The position numbers and the translations under genes were made by a program. 64,000 bases of DNA from Synechococcus sp. CB0101 (GTDB lineage Bacteria > Cyanobacteriota > Cyanobacteriia > PCC-6307 > Cyanobiaceae). Where the stretch lies: contig NZ_CP039373.1 in NCBI RefSeq assembly GCF_000179235.2, positions 62,032 to 126,031 of the forward strand. The letters run 5' to 3'. A model generated the notes under the pieces. The model was not told the DNA's origin. It did no database searches and was given only the letters and a program-made list of their open reading frames with translations. Positions 34,581 to 42,711 of this stretch are shown in pieces. Numbering within the stretch: position 1 is the stretch's first letter; the number at the start of each line of letters is the position of its first letter.

Positions 34581-35345
34581 CTACGCCACCTTCACCGCCT
34601 GGGCAATGCGCTGGAACATGTAGCCCATGCCCCGTGCGGTGAGGATCAGCTCAGGGTTTTCCGGGTCGTGCTCGAGCTTGGCCCGCAGCCTTGAGATGTG
34701 CACATCCACCACGCGGCTGTCGGAGGAGCGCTCTGGCTTGTAGCCCCACACCTTCTCGAGCATGTCGAGACGGCTGATCGGTTCACCCGAGCGGCTGATC
34801 AACAGCTCCAGCAGGTTGAATTCCATGCCGGTGAGGCGAATCCGCTCCTCGGCGCGGAAGGCCTGGCGGCGGTTGAAATCCACGCTCAGATCACCCACCA
34901 CCACCACGTTGGCGGCAGCACCACCGCCGCTGCCACCGCCGGCTTGGCTGGTGTTGGCGCGGCGCATCACACAGCGAATGCGCGCCTCGAGTTCCTTCGG
35001 GCTGAAGGGCTTCACCATGTAATCGTCGGCGCCCAGCTGCAGCCCGGTGATTCGATCGGCCACATCGCCTAAGGCGGTGAGCAGGATGATCGGCACTTCC
35101 GATTGGGCCCGAATCCGCTCCACCACGGCGAAGCCGTCAAGCTCCGGCATCATCACGTCGAGCACCACCAGGTCGGGCTCAGAGCCGCGAAAGAGTTCGA
35201 GGGCTTCGGCGCCATTGCTGGCCATCAGCACCTCGTGGCCCTGCATGGTCAGGCGAGTCTCGAGGATGCGGCGGATGTTGGCCTCATCGTCTGCCACCAG
35301 GATCTTCAGGCCCTCAGGACGGCTTGTCTCACTGGTTTGAGTCAT
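34581..35345 (-). CDS. rpaB: Response regulator RpaB (OmpR/PhoB type)
   Basis: A 254-residue two-component regulator. Receiver: VADDEANIRRILE (acidic pair), the phospho-acceptor in LVVLDVMMPELDGF (Asp near residue 65), LLTALG and MVKPFSPKEL. A Gly/Ala/Ser-rich linker separates it from a winged-helix domain ending SRVVDVHISRLRAKLEHDPENPELILTARGMGYMF. The sequence matches the essential cyanobacterial RpaB, which binds HLR1 sites before high-light and photosynthesis genes and works with NblS. Start MTQTSETSRP is preferred over an upstream frame. The window's three hli genes are likely targets of this regulator, by general knowledge only. Confidence 0.92.
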   Translation of the reverse strand: MTQTSETSRPEGLKILVADDEANIRRILETRLTMQGHEVLMASNGAEALELFRGSEPDLVVLDVMMPELDGFAVVERIRAQSEVPIILLTALGDVADRITGLQLGADDYMVKPFSPKELEARIRCVMRRANTSQAGGGSGGGAAANVVVVGDLSVDFNRRQAFRAEERIRLTGMEFNLLELLISRSGEPISRLDMLEKVWGYKPERSSDSRVVDVHISRLRAKLEHDPENPELILTARGMGYMFQRIAQAVKVA

Positions 35346-35517
35346 GTCCCACACCGCTTCTGTGGGCAGTTTCACCGTCGAGCGGGCTCGATTGGTTGGT
35401 TGCGCGTCGGTTTAGGGGCGATTGTTACAAGGCCTCGATGAACGGTTTTCCGTCGTCTGCAGCACCTACCGCTGCTGTGAATCCCATCCAGACTCAAGCC
35501 AGGACGAGGAAGGCGAC

Positions 35518-35772
35518 ATGCAGGATGTGGTGTTTGAACTGATCAGCGACCAACCGGGTCGACTGGTGGCCACTGCGCGCGCCCAGCACCTGCAGATCCA
35601 GGCCACCAACCTCGAGGAGCTCCAGCACGAAGCCCGCGAAGCGTTGATGGGTCACTACGGCCCTAGCCATGTGGCCTACCGGGTGCGTCTGCGTCGCTCG
35701 GTGCGCCAAGCCAGTCGGGCCCAGTTTGCGAGAGGTTGCGCACCTGCAGCCATGCCCCTGAAGCGGTGCTAA
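35518..35772 (+). CDS. Small HicB-like conserved cyanobacterial protein
   Basis: An 84-residue protein from MQDVVFELISDQPGRLVATARA. The core has the beta-beta-alpha pattern of HicB/UPF0150-like proteins (HLQIQATNLEELQHEAREALMGHYG, then AYRVRLRRSVR). AGGAAG lies just before the ATG at 35518. No HicA toxin partner is adjacent, so it need not be an antitoxin. Similar short proteins occur beside photosynthesis regulators in picocyanobacteria, but the function is unknown. It is divergent from rpaB. Confidence 0.65.
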   Translation: MQDVVFELISDQPGRLVATARAQHLQIQATNLEELQHEAREALMGHYGPSHVAYRVRLRRSVRQASRAQFARGCAPAAMPLKRC

Positions 35773-35799
35773 CAACGGGTCGCCTCTGATGCACAGGTC

Positions 35800-35919
35800 A
35801 TGAATGCCCTGCTGTTTGCCTCAGCCGTGGCCCCCAAAGGCCTGCCGGTGATCCTCCCCGCGCTTGCTGGTGCCGGGATTCTGATCTTCCTCTCGCAATT
35901 GTTTGTTCCCAAGACCTGA
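35800..35919 (+). CDS. Very small single-pass membrane protein
   Basis: A 39-residue frame, MNALLFASAVAPKGLPVILP then ALAGAGILIFLSQLFVPKT, consisting of little more than one membrane helix. Size and composition resemble the small subunits of photosynthetic complexes, but I cannot match it to any named subunit. It lies 27 bases after the HicB-like gene. Confidence 0.5.
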   Translation: MNALLFASAVAPKGLPVILPALAGAGILIFLSQLFVPKT

Positions 35920-36009
35920 TCCCCGCAGGTTGAAGCCGTCAGAGGTGATCTCTGTTGCGGCGCAATCGGGCTGATCCGGTCACAATGGCCGCGCATCTTG
36001 TGATCTGCA

Positions 36010-36510
36010 GTGGCTCAACCTGATCTGGTGCCGCTCTCCCAGCTTGAGCAGGAGCTCGGGATCGGCCGTGTTGATCTGCTGCTGCTGCTGCGCCGCCTCG
36101 GTATCCAGCCCCTGCGGCGCGGCATGCGCACACTGCTCACGACCGAGCAGGCCGAACAGCTCGCGAACCATGTGGGCAGTGGCGCATCGCTGGAAACCAT
36201 CACCGCTGAGCTGGTGTTGGATGAGCCAGGCCAAGACAACCTCCCCGTGCCGATGGGTGAGAGCTGGGGGGAGGCGGCGCGCTATGCCCAGCTGCGCCTG
36301 CTGCGCGAACGGCTTGAGATCCTGGAGGCCCTGATGCGCAGCGGCATCGAGCTCGACAGCCGCCAGCTCTGTGATCTGTTGGACTTGCGTCGCCTTCCGG
36401 CTGTTCAGCCTTTGGACGATGACGCCATGGGCTTCATTCGCATGGGTCTGAAGTTTTCACGGCATCAGCGCCCTGGGCAGCGCAGCAGCTGGCGAATCGG
36501 TAGGGCCTGA
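36010..36510 (+). CDS. Conserved hypothetical protein with an HTH-like N-terminus
   Basis: A 166-residue soluble protein from GTG at 36010. The N-terminus LVPLSQLEQELGIGRVDLLLLLRRLGIQP followed by RTLLTTEQAEQLANHV resembles a MerR/excisionase-like helix-turn-helix. A middle helical part (YAQLRLLRERLEILEALMRSGIELDSRQLCDLLDL) looks like a dimerisation coiled coil. The end is basic. No defined family was recognised; a DNA-binding role is inferred only. Confidence 0.6.
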   Translation: MAQPDLVPLSQLEQELGIGRVDLLLLLRRLGIQPLRRGMRTLLTTEQAEQLANHVGSGASLETITAELVLDEPGQDNLPVPMGESWGEAARYAQLRLLRERLEILEALMRSGIELDSRQLCDLLDLRRLPAVQPLDDDAMGFIRMGLKFSRHQRPGQRSSWRIGRA

Positions 36511-36515
36511 AGGCT

Positions 36516-37187
36516 GTGGGGTATCAACACCCGGTTGCTTTTGAAGATCTAGCCCGTGGTTTCAGGGCTTTTGTGGTTGGAACCACGGTGATGGTGGCAG
36601 GGTTGCTGGCCCGGTTCCATCCGGCAGAGGCCCTCACCCTGGCCATCCTGGTCACCATGTTGTTGGATCTGTTGCGCATGGTGCAAGCATCACTGCGCTT
36701 GGATGCTGTGCGCACGCGTCAGATTTTCTCCACCTGGCAACCGAATGGCAAGCGTTTGCTGGGCCGCACGGTTTTGCTGGCCTTTTTGAGTGTGTTGGTG
36801 CTCAGCTTCTGTGTGCATGATGTGAAAGCAGTGCAGGGGATTTTGCCCGCGCCTCTGCGGATCAGTTTATTTTTTGCGGCACTCTTTACCACTTGGCTGG
36901 AGCTGCACCTGAGTTTCGCTGTTTACTACGCGAAGGTGTATTTCTCGAGGAACCCGGAGCCCGCAGCCGATGGTGATCAGGCGCAGGTTTTTATCTTCCC
37001 TGGTACCGATGAGCCTTTGTTTACGGACTTTCTGTATGTGGCCTATTCGGTGGCGCTTACATTTGCGATGAGTGATGTGGATCTCGAGGATGGCCTTGCT
37101 CGCCGCATTGTGCTGCTTCAGGCCATCGTGAGTTTTCTGTTTTATTCCACGATCTTCAGCATGGTCACCAATTTGATGGTGAGCTAA
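36516..37187 (+). CDS. DUF1345 family membrane protein, first copy
   Basis: A 223-residue protein with about five membrane segments: FVVGTTVMVAGLLARF, ALTLAILVTMLLDLLRM, VLLAFLSVLVLSFCVHDV, FFAALFTTWLELHLSFAVYY, and YVAYSVALTFAMSDVDLED, then VSFLFYSTIFSMVTNLM. The family motif around SDVDLED is kept. Function is unknown. Its 3' end overlaps the convergent dead P-type ATPase homologue by 23 bases. A close paralogue at 46171-46842 lies on the other side of the metal-related cluster. Confidence 0.82.
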   Translation: MGYQHPVAFEDLARGFRAFVVGTTVMVAGLLARFHPAEALTLAILVTMLLDLLRMVQASLRLDAVRTRQIFSTWQPNGKRLLGRTVLLAFLSVLVLSFCVHDVKAVQGILPAPLRISLFFAALFTTWLELHLSFAVYYAKVYFSRNPEPAADGDQAQVFIFPGTDEPLFTDFLYVAYSVALTFAMSDVDLEDGLARRIVLLQAIVSFLFYSTIFSMVTNLMVS

Positions 37188-39228
37188 CGGCGCCGCGTGT
37201 GTGGCTGCGGAAGCTGTTGATGTTGCGCAGTTCGGCCAGTAGCAGGGGAATATCAGCCAGAAGCACCGTCTGCAGCGGGCTGATCGCCAGGCCGGCTGTC
37301 GCCACAGACGACAACACGTGGGTGAGGCCGATCATCACAGCATTGCCATCAGCGGTGTGTTTCAGGCTGCGGCTCAGCACCACCAGCCTTGGCAGCCATT
37401 GAGGATCGCGGCTGAGTGCCAGATCGCACAACTTGCTGGTGAGCATCCCAGCCTCATCAAAATCCAGGCCAATGGCTACATCGGCTCGGGCGAGCGCGGG
37501 GATGTCTTGGATGACATCGCCCAGGTAGCCCACCTGCTCTCCTCTGGCCTGGCAGGCCTCCACGCGCTGCAAGCGTGCGCTGGCCTCGGCTGGATCATCC
37601 ACCGACTGGCCAACGACTTCCACGGCAATGCCCAGCTCCTCCAGTTGCTGACGCACATGCTTCCAGTTTTCGTTGGGTTTGCGTTGCAGCGTGACCCAAC
37701 CCAGGCAGCGTTCCCCTTCCCGGAATTCCAGCGGTTCAACCATCACCCCTCGGCTCAGGGGTGAGGCTTCCGGCCTGCTGCTTCGTGACACCAGCAGCCT
37801 GCGCCCGTCCTGCAGATCCACGGTCCAGCCCTTCTGGCTGAGGTCGTGCAGCTCGAGATGTTGAACCGGGATCGGATTGCTGACGTTCTCCAGCTGCATG
37901 TTCCAGAGCGGCAAGGTGCTGTTGGTTGCCAGCCATTGCTGCACCCCAGCCAGGATGCGAATCAGTTCGCCGGAGCGGAGGCCGCTCTTCGGTGCGCCCT
38001 CTTCCTTGAGCTCAACTTGATGCAGCCGCTGCTCACAGCTGTGGCTCACTAAAAGACGCTGGATCCTCCCCAAATTGGAGAACACATCCGGGTTGGCGAT
38101 GTTGATCCCGTGCAGGCGCAGTTCCGCCGCGGCTGCCAGGCGGTTGGCATTGCGGCTGGTTTCCCAGTCGTTGATGGGGTTGAACTGAAAGGCGGCCAGC
38201 GCTTGCTCGCTGGCACCGCGCAGGGCCAACACGCTGCCGAGGGTAAAGAGCAGAGGATTGATGAAACGCTGGCCGGCTTGCTTGACCAGGGAGTTGCTGC
38301 GCTCTTGCAATGGTGGAGGCAGTTTGAACTGGGGGCAATCGGCAAATGCCTGGAGAACCTCAAGCTCAGCAGTGCCGGTGAGCACCAAGCAGCCCGGCTC
38401 CAGCGCATCGCCGGGCCGGTATTGGCGCGGGTGCCAGTCGCCGGTGAGTTGGCGGTTGATGGCCACCAGCTCACCGCTCACGATCTGGCAGGGCACAAAC
38501 ACGGGATCGCCCCCTTGCAGCTGAATGCGTTCGGCTCGGCACAGCTCGCCAATGGGTTTGTCGACGGCATCGGGGCCGGCCGTTCGCACACGCTCCTGTT
38601 CGGCCAGGCGGGTGATCAGATCCCGGTAATCCCCTCGGCTCAGCTCGTGGTGGCTCACCTCCTGGAGGATCGTGCTGCCGTCATCCAGGGCCAGATCCAT
38701 CAAGGCTTCCCGGGGAAGCCCCTGCTGGAGCAACACAGCGCTGAAGCCCAGATCCAGCGCCTCCACCGGCAACACGCGCCGATGGCGCACGATCCGAATC
38801 AACTCCAACACCACAGGCACCATCAATAGGGCTGTGGCTCCCTGCAGCGCCAGCACAGGCACGCCGACGAGCCAGTCCACGCCAAGCAGCCCGGCGCAGA
38901 GAGCAGCGTGGCGGATGCTGCGCTGGCTGCGTGCGCGCGGCCGCGTGATGTTTTGAAGCGCGGTGAAGCCATGGGGCAGGGTGAGGGCCAGCTCCATCAA
39001 GGCGTCGAGCCCCTCACGGCGCTGGATCGGGAAGCGAAGGCTCAGGCATCCAGCCACGGGGTTGATTCGGAACCCCTCGAGCCAGTGGCAGCCCGTGAGC
39101 ACGGTGCGGCAGTGGCGCCGCAGCGCTTCTGATTCGGCGAGCCCAAGGCAGTGCAGCCTCACGCGGCCGGGCAGCTCGCTGCGGATCTGCCACGGCGGCG
39201 CCGCTGCCGAAACCTCCGTTACCACCAT
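37165..39228 (-). CDS. P-type ATPase homologue lacking catalytic motifs (pseudo-ATPase)
   Basis: A 687-residue membrane protein with P1B-ATPase layout. It has an HMA-like N-terminal domain (ELPGRVRLHCLGLAESEALR), two helices near 125-165, an actuator-like domain, more helices near 355-380, and a C-terminal GDVIQDIPALARADVAIGL that mirrors the GDGxNDxPAL hinge. The actuator TGES is replaced by LTGDWHP. Where DKTGTLT is expected, after a RGG-like segment (HGINIANPDVFSNLGRIQRL), the sequence reads LVSHSC, with no Asp. It therefore cannot be phosphorylated and should be a structural or regulatory partner. It is last in an operon with an intact P-ATPase. Start at 39228, one base after the preceding stop. 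Confidence 0.8.
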   Translation of the reverse strand: MVVTEVSAAAPPWQIRSELPGRVRLHCLGLAESEALRRHCRTVLTGCHWLEGFRINPVAGCLSLRFPIQRREGLDALMELALTLPHGFTALQNITRPRARSQRSIRHAALCAGLLGVDWLVGVPVLALQGATALLMVPVVLELIRIVRHRRVLPVEALDLGFSAVLLQQGLPREALMDLALDDGSTILQEVSHHELSRGDYRDLITRLAEQERVRTAGPDAVDKPIGELCRAERIQLQGGDPVFVPCQIVSGELVAINRQLTGDWHPRQYRPGDALEPGCLVLTGTAELEVLQAFADCPQFKLPPPLQERSNSLVKQAGQRFINPLLFTLGSVLALRGASEQALAAFQFNPINDWETSRNANRLAAAAELRLHGINIANPDVFSNLGRIQRLLVSHSCEQRLHQVELKEEGAPKSGLRSGELIRILAGVQQWLATNSTLPLWNMQLENVSNPIPVQHLELHDLSQKGWTVDLQDGRRLLVSRSSRPEASPLSRGVMVEPLEFREGERCLGWVTLQRKPNENWKHVRQQLEELGIAVEVVGQSVDDPAEASARLQRVEACQARGEQVGYLGDVIQDIPALARADVAIGLDFDEAGMLTSKLCDLALSRDPQWLPRLVVLSRSLKHTADGNAVMIGLTHVLSSVATAGLAISPLQTVLLADIPLLLAELRNINSFRSHTRGAVSSPSNW

Positions 39229-39229
39229 T

Positions 39230-39751
39230 TCAGAAGGCAGGGGCTGCGGTGAAGGGGCGCCGCAGCTTGAAGGCGGTTTCCACCAGCACAAAGGCCAGCA
39301 ACAGCAGTGGCAACCCAGGCGCCAACGGCAAGATCAACCCCACGATCCCGCCCAGCAGCAGCAAAGCCGCTAAGCCGAGCAGGCCACTGGCGGCAAGAAA
39401 GCTGACCAGGTTTGCCGGTGCCAACACACAGCGCCAGAGGCGAGAAGGCCGATCGCGCACCACCTCCACCCGCACCTGAACCACGTCGGGCTGGGGTGGG
39501 GTGGCACCGCTGCGCTCGAGGGCGGCAACAAGGCTCTGCCAACCCTGTTGTTGTTGCTTGGGCTCTGAAGATTTGGCTTCCAGGAGGAGGGTGCTGCAGT
39601 GGCGATTCAGGCGCCAATGCCATTGGCTGGAGGGCAAGGCGGCCTGCAGTTCTTGCTCCAAGCGACTCCACTGGATCGGTGTTGTGCTGCGCAGGCGGTA
39701 CCGCCACCGATTCGGCAAGGCATGCACCAGCTCAGCGCAGCTCGACACCAT
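39230..39751 (-). CDS. HMA-like domain plus membrane hairpin protein, first copy
   Basis: A 173-residue protein. The N-terminal part (NRWRYRLRSTTPIQWSRLEQEL, WHWRLNRHCSTLLLEA) has the beta-alpha-beta rhythm of HMA_2-like domains but no CxxC. The C-terminal half is a membrane hairpin (LVSFLAASGLLGLAALLLLGGIVGLILP then LAPGLPLLLLAFVLVETAFKL), ending basic. LPLAPGLPLLLLA recalls DUF454-like segments. A related protein is at 43717-44208. It is packed between a small HTH gene and the pseudo-ATPase with 1-3 base gaps, so co-expression is almost certain. Function is unknown. Confidence 0.7.
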   Translation of the reverse strand: MVSSCAELVHALPNRWRYRLRSTTPIQWSRLEQELQAALPSSQWHWRLNRHCSTLLLEAKSSEPKQQQQGWQSLVAALERSGATPPQPDVVQVRVEVVRDRPSRLWRCVLAPANLVSFLAASGLLGLAALLLLGGIVGLILPLAPGLPLLLLAFVLVETAFKLRRPFTAAPAF

Positions 39752-39754
39752 GGT

Positions 39755-39919
39755 TTAGGCCGTTGCCCGGAGGTAGCTGTTGGAGCGATCGCAATACGAC
39801 CAGACATAGCCGGCCGGATCGAGCGACTGGATCCAGCTGCCGAAATCGCCGCGCTTGCGCCGCGCCGTGATGCTTTGGTGGGCGACGCCCAGCCGCTTCG
39901 AGAGGGCCGCCAAGCTCAT
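39755..39919 (-). CDS. Small helix-turn-helix-like protein
   Basis: A 54-residue basic protein from the ATG at 39919: MSLAALSKRLGVAHQSITAR, then RKRGDFGSWIQSLDPAGYVWSYC. The first half fits an HTH (SLAALSKRLGVAHQSITARR) and the second a small C-terminal wing, like tiny regulators seen in picocyanobacteria. Its start overlaps the stop of the P-ATPase gene by 4 bases (ATGA at 39916-39919). A role as local regulator of the cluster is inferred from position. Confidence 0.6.
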   Translation of the reverse strand: MSLAALSKRLGVAHQSITARRKRGDFGSWIQSLDPAGYVWSYCDRSNSYLRATA

Positions 39920-42213
39920 CGCTTTGGGGTGCTGCTCCACAACAGCGGGCTCTTCCGTTTTGGCGGGGGGGCTGTTGCCGTTGTTGTCGGTGCAGGGGGG
40001 GCTGCGGGGGCGAGTTGCTTGCCTTTGAAGCCGAGCACGCGCATGGCGTTAGCGGCGGCCACAAGCGCTGAGCCGTTGTTCAGCACCACGGCAGCGATCG
40101 GGCTCACGGGCAGGAAAGTGCCGAGCAGCAGGGCCGACAGGTTCGGCACACCCACGATGCCGATGTTTTGCTTCACCAGAGCGAAGGTTTCGCGGGCCAG
40201 GTCCTGAGCCACGATCAGATCCGACACCTTGTCGTTCGTGAGCACGATGTCGGCGGTTTCGCGGGCGAGGTCGCTGCCGGAGGCAAACGAAATCGACACA
40301 TCGGCGTAGGCCAGAGCCGCCGAGTCGTTGATGCCATCGCCCACGAAGGCCACTTTGTGGCCCTCCTGGCTGAGCTGCTGCACCAGCCGGGCCTTCTCAT
40401 CGGGCAGGGCATCGGCGTGCACCTCTTCGGGGCGCAGCCCCAGGCGCTTGGCCACGGCATGGGCCACGCTGCTCACATCACCGGTGAGCATGTGGGCCTG
40501 GATGCCGCGGCGGTGCAGTTCCGCCACCATCGCCTGGCTATCGGGGCGTAGGGCATCGGCGGCGTAGATCACCGCCACCACCTTGCCGTCCACGGACAGG
40601 TAAACAGGCGTGGCGGTTTCCAGCTCAGGATCGACGCTGGGCGTGGCCGGCTCCAGGTTTTCCTCACGCAGCAGCTTGGCGTTGCCCACCAGCACCTGGT
40701 GACCGGCAATGGTCGCGGCGACGCCGCGGCCGATGCGGTAATCCCATGCCTCGCACTCTTGGGCGCTCACACCGAGTTCCTCGGCGTGCTTCACGATCGC
40801 CTCGGCCACGGGGTGGTTCAAGCCCTGCTCCGCTGAGGCGGCCAGCTGCACCAACTTCTTGATCGAGTGGGCGCCCTCCACCACTTCCACATGCACCAAC
40901 GAGGGATGGCCCTGGGTAAGGGTGCCGGTCTTGTCGAACACCACTACATCGATATCCACGAGCTGCTCCAGTGAGCGGCCGCTGCGGATCAGCAGGCCCT
41001 GGCTGCCGGCGCGGGTGAGAGCGGCCATGATCGCCGTCGGCACCGACACGCGCAGACCGGTGCCAAGGTCGAACATCAGCAGCGACGCCGCCTGGGCGAT
41101 GTTGCCGCCGCTCAGCAGCAGTGAGAGACCGGCCAGGGCGAGGGTGGGCAATACAAACCGGTTGGCCACCTTGCCGGCCACGTTGCCGACGCGGGTGTCG
41201 TACACCGGCGCCGATTCGATCATCGCGGTGATCTGGCCCACCCGGGTGGCTTCACCCACGGCCTGGGTTTCCACGATGAGGTTGCCCTCCAGCAGCAGGA
41301 AGCCAGCCAACACTTCATCGCCGGGGCCGGCATGGCGGGGCACCGATTCGCCGGTGAGCTTCACCACATCGAGGGAGCCTTCACCGCTTTCAATGCGGCC
41401 ATCCACTGGGATTTGATCGCCAGGGAAGAGAGCGATGCGATCGCCGGCCTGCAGGCTGGTGCTCGGCACGATCACTTCGGCGCCGTCCACGAGTAGGCGC
41501 ACATCGGTCTGCAGGCTGGCCAACAGATCGGTGTTGGCGGAATGGGCGATGCGTTGGGTGGCGTCGCGCACCGCTTCGCCGCCCTCAATCATGGTGATCA
41601 TCATCGCCGGGCCCACCAGGAAGCCCTCCAGGCTGTGAAGGGTCACGGCCAGGGCGTCGAGGAAGTCGACGTTGATCTTGCGCTCTTCCTTCAGCCCCTG
41701 CCAGGCGCGCTTGAAGCTCAGATGGGCCGACACCAAAATGAACCCTGCAACCGCGATGGGCGGTAGGGCCAGGGGACCAGCCAGCAGAGCCAGCGCCAGG
41801 GAGCTCACCGGCAGGATGATCCGGCTGGGCACAAAGCTCTCGTCGTCTTCGCCCTCGGGGTTTTGGGCTTTGGTGGCGTTCTTCGTCGCCGTTGGCGATT
41901 CAGCTGAGCGCTGCAGGCTCGGAAGCGCTCCAGGAAGTTGTTGAAGCCACTGGAGAGGATCGACAGCTGCGTCGCGATCAAATTCCACAACGCAGCAGCC
42001 AGCCAGGCTGTTGAGGCGCACGTGCTTCACCTCGGCGGCCTGGTTTAGGGCCTGTTCGAGCTGGGGCCAGCTGCTGGTGGCGCCGCCCACTCGGAAGCGC
42101 ACTCGTCTCGAGCTGTGGTGGAGCACCTCTTCCACGCTGTAGCCGGCTGAACTGGCTTGGCGTGCCACGGGCACCAAGGTGAGCTGGGGCAGACGCGGGG
42201 GTTCAGCGAGCAC
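39916..42213 (-). CDS. P1B-type heavy-metal ATPase with a non-CPC transport site
   Basis: A 765-residue ion pump. The N-terminal HMA-like domain (SSRRVRFRVGGATSSWPQLE, LAGCCVVEFD) lacks CxxC. Catalytic parts are intact: actuator KLTGESVP, phosphorylation site VVFDKTGTLTQGHP (Asp near residue 425), the P1B HP motif GLNHPVAEAI, and GDGINDSAALAYAD. The intramembrane CPC/SPC motif is replaced by MFDLGTGLRVSVPTA, as in some mycobacterial-type pumps, so the metal is not predictable (Mn, Zn, Ni or Co are candidates). The C-terminus is Pro/Ala/Thr/Lys-rich. It is the second gene of a tight five-gene unit. Confidence 0.88.
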   Translation of the reverse strand: MLAEPPRLPQLTLVPVARQASSAGYSVEEVLHHSSRRVRFRVGGATSSWPQLEQALNQAAEVKHVRLNSLAGCCVVEFDRDAAVDPLQWLQQLPGALPSLQRSAESPTATKNATKAQNPEGEDDESFVPSRIILPVSSLALALLAGPLALPPIAVAGFILVSAHLSFKRAWQGLKEERKINVDFLDALAVTLHSLEGFLVGPAMMITMIEGGEAVRDATQRIAHSANTDLLASLQTDVRLLVDGAEVIVPSTSLQAGDRIALFPGDQIPVDGRIESGEGSLDVVKLTGESVPRHAGPGDEVLAGFLLLEGNLIVETQAVGEATRVGQITAMIESAPVYDTRVGNVAGKVANRFVLPTLALAGLSLLLSGGNIAQAASLLMFDLGTGLRVSVPTAIMAALTRAGSQGLLIRSGRSLEQLVDIDVVVFDKTGTLTQGHPSLVHVEVVEGAHSIKKLVQLAASAEQGLNHPVAEAIVKHAEELGVSAQECEAWDYRIGRGVAATIAGHQVLVGNAKLLREENLEPATPSVDPELETATPVYLSVDGKVVAVIYAADALRPDSQAMVAELHRRGIQAHMLTGDVSSVAHAVAKRLGLRPEEVHADALPDEKARLVQQLSQEGHKVAFVGDGINDSAALAYADVSISFASGSDLARETADIVLTNDKVSDLIVAQDLARETFALVKQNIGIVGVPNLSALLLGTFLPVSPIAAVVLNNGSALVAAANAMRVLGFKGKQLAPAAPPAPTTTATAPPPKRKSPLLWSSTPKR

Positions 42214-42260
42214 GGGCCGAGCGATGAGGGTGTGGTGGATGGGGAGCTGGTGGTCGGCGA

Positions 42261-42590
42261 TCAGTCGACCTTCACCTTGGTAATCGCTTTATCGGCGCTG
42301 GCCGTGCTGTTGTCGGTGGAGGCTGTCTCTTCCATTTCCGACTTGGCTTCAGCCACCAGGTCCACCAACGATTCCGCGGCTTCGGCTGCGCTGCGCGCCA
42401 CATTGCGCGCTGCTGTGCCAGCCACACCGGCCACGGTCACGCCCACCTTGATGCCGCCCTTGGCCATCGACTTGCCCACGCTGCTCATCGAGTCGCTGAG
42501 CTGGTGGTTGCCCATGCGCTTCACCATGGGCGCCAGGGCCACGAGGCTGGCTCCAACACCGAAGGCCAGAACGGTCTCGAACTCAAACAT
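42261..42590 (-). CDS. DUF5132-like small membrane protein, first copy
   Basis: A 109-residue protein: a short membrane segment (VLAFGVGASLVALAPMVKRM), a Gly/Ala-rich helix (KSMAKGGIKVGVTVAGVAGTA), an amphipathic AAEAAESLVDLVAEAKSEME, and a Ser/Thr/Asp tail. This resembles DUF5132 and, in layout, the DUF1490/PacL proteins of mycobacterial P-ATPase platforms. It lies 47 bases upstream of the P-ATPase gene. A scaffold or stabilising role for the pump is inferred by analogy. A paralogue is at 44205-44495. Confidence 0.72.
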   Translation of the reverse strand: MFEFETVLAFGVGASLVALAPMVKRMGNHQLSDSMSSVGKSMAKGGIKVGVTVAGVAGTAARNVARSAAEAAESLVDLVAEAKSEMEETASTDNSTASADKAITKVKVD

Positions 42591-42711
42591 GCTCCTGGGA
42601 GGCTTCGGCAGGACAACGCGCTATGGCGTTTCCGGTTTGCGGGCAACTGTAAAGCTGTTTTGCAGTGGAACTGCTGCTCGGCGCCCATGATCAGGGCGTC
42701 CAGAATTGTCA

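Noticed and set aside
34567-34581. GGGGG/CCCCC hairpin between the DUF4912 gene and rpaB as a terminator
   Set aside because: The stem is only five pairs and no T-run follows on either strand.
35518-35772. HicAB toxin-antitoxin module
   Set aside because: Only a HicB-like protein is present; no HicA-type small toxin precedes or follows it.
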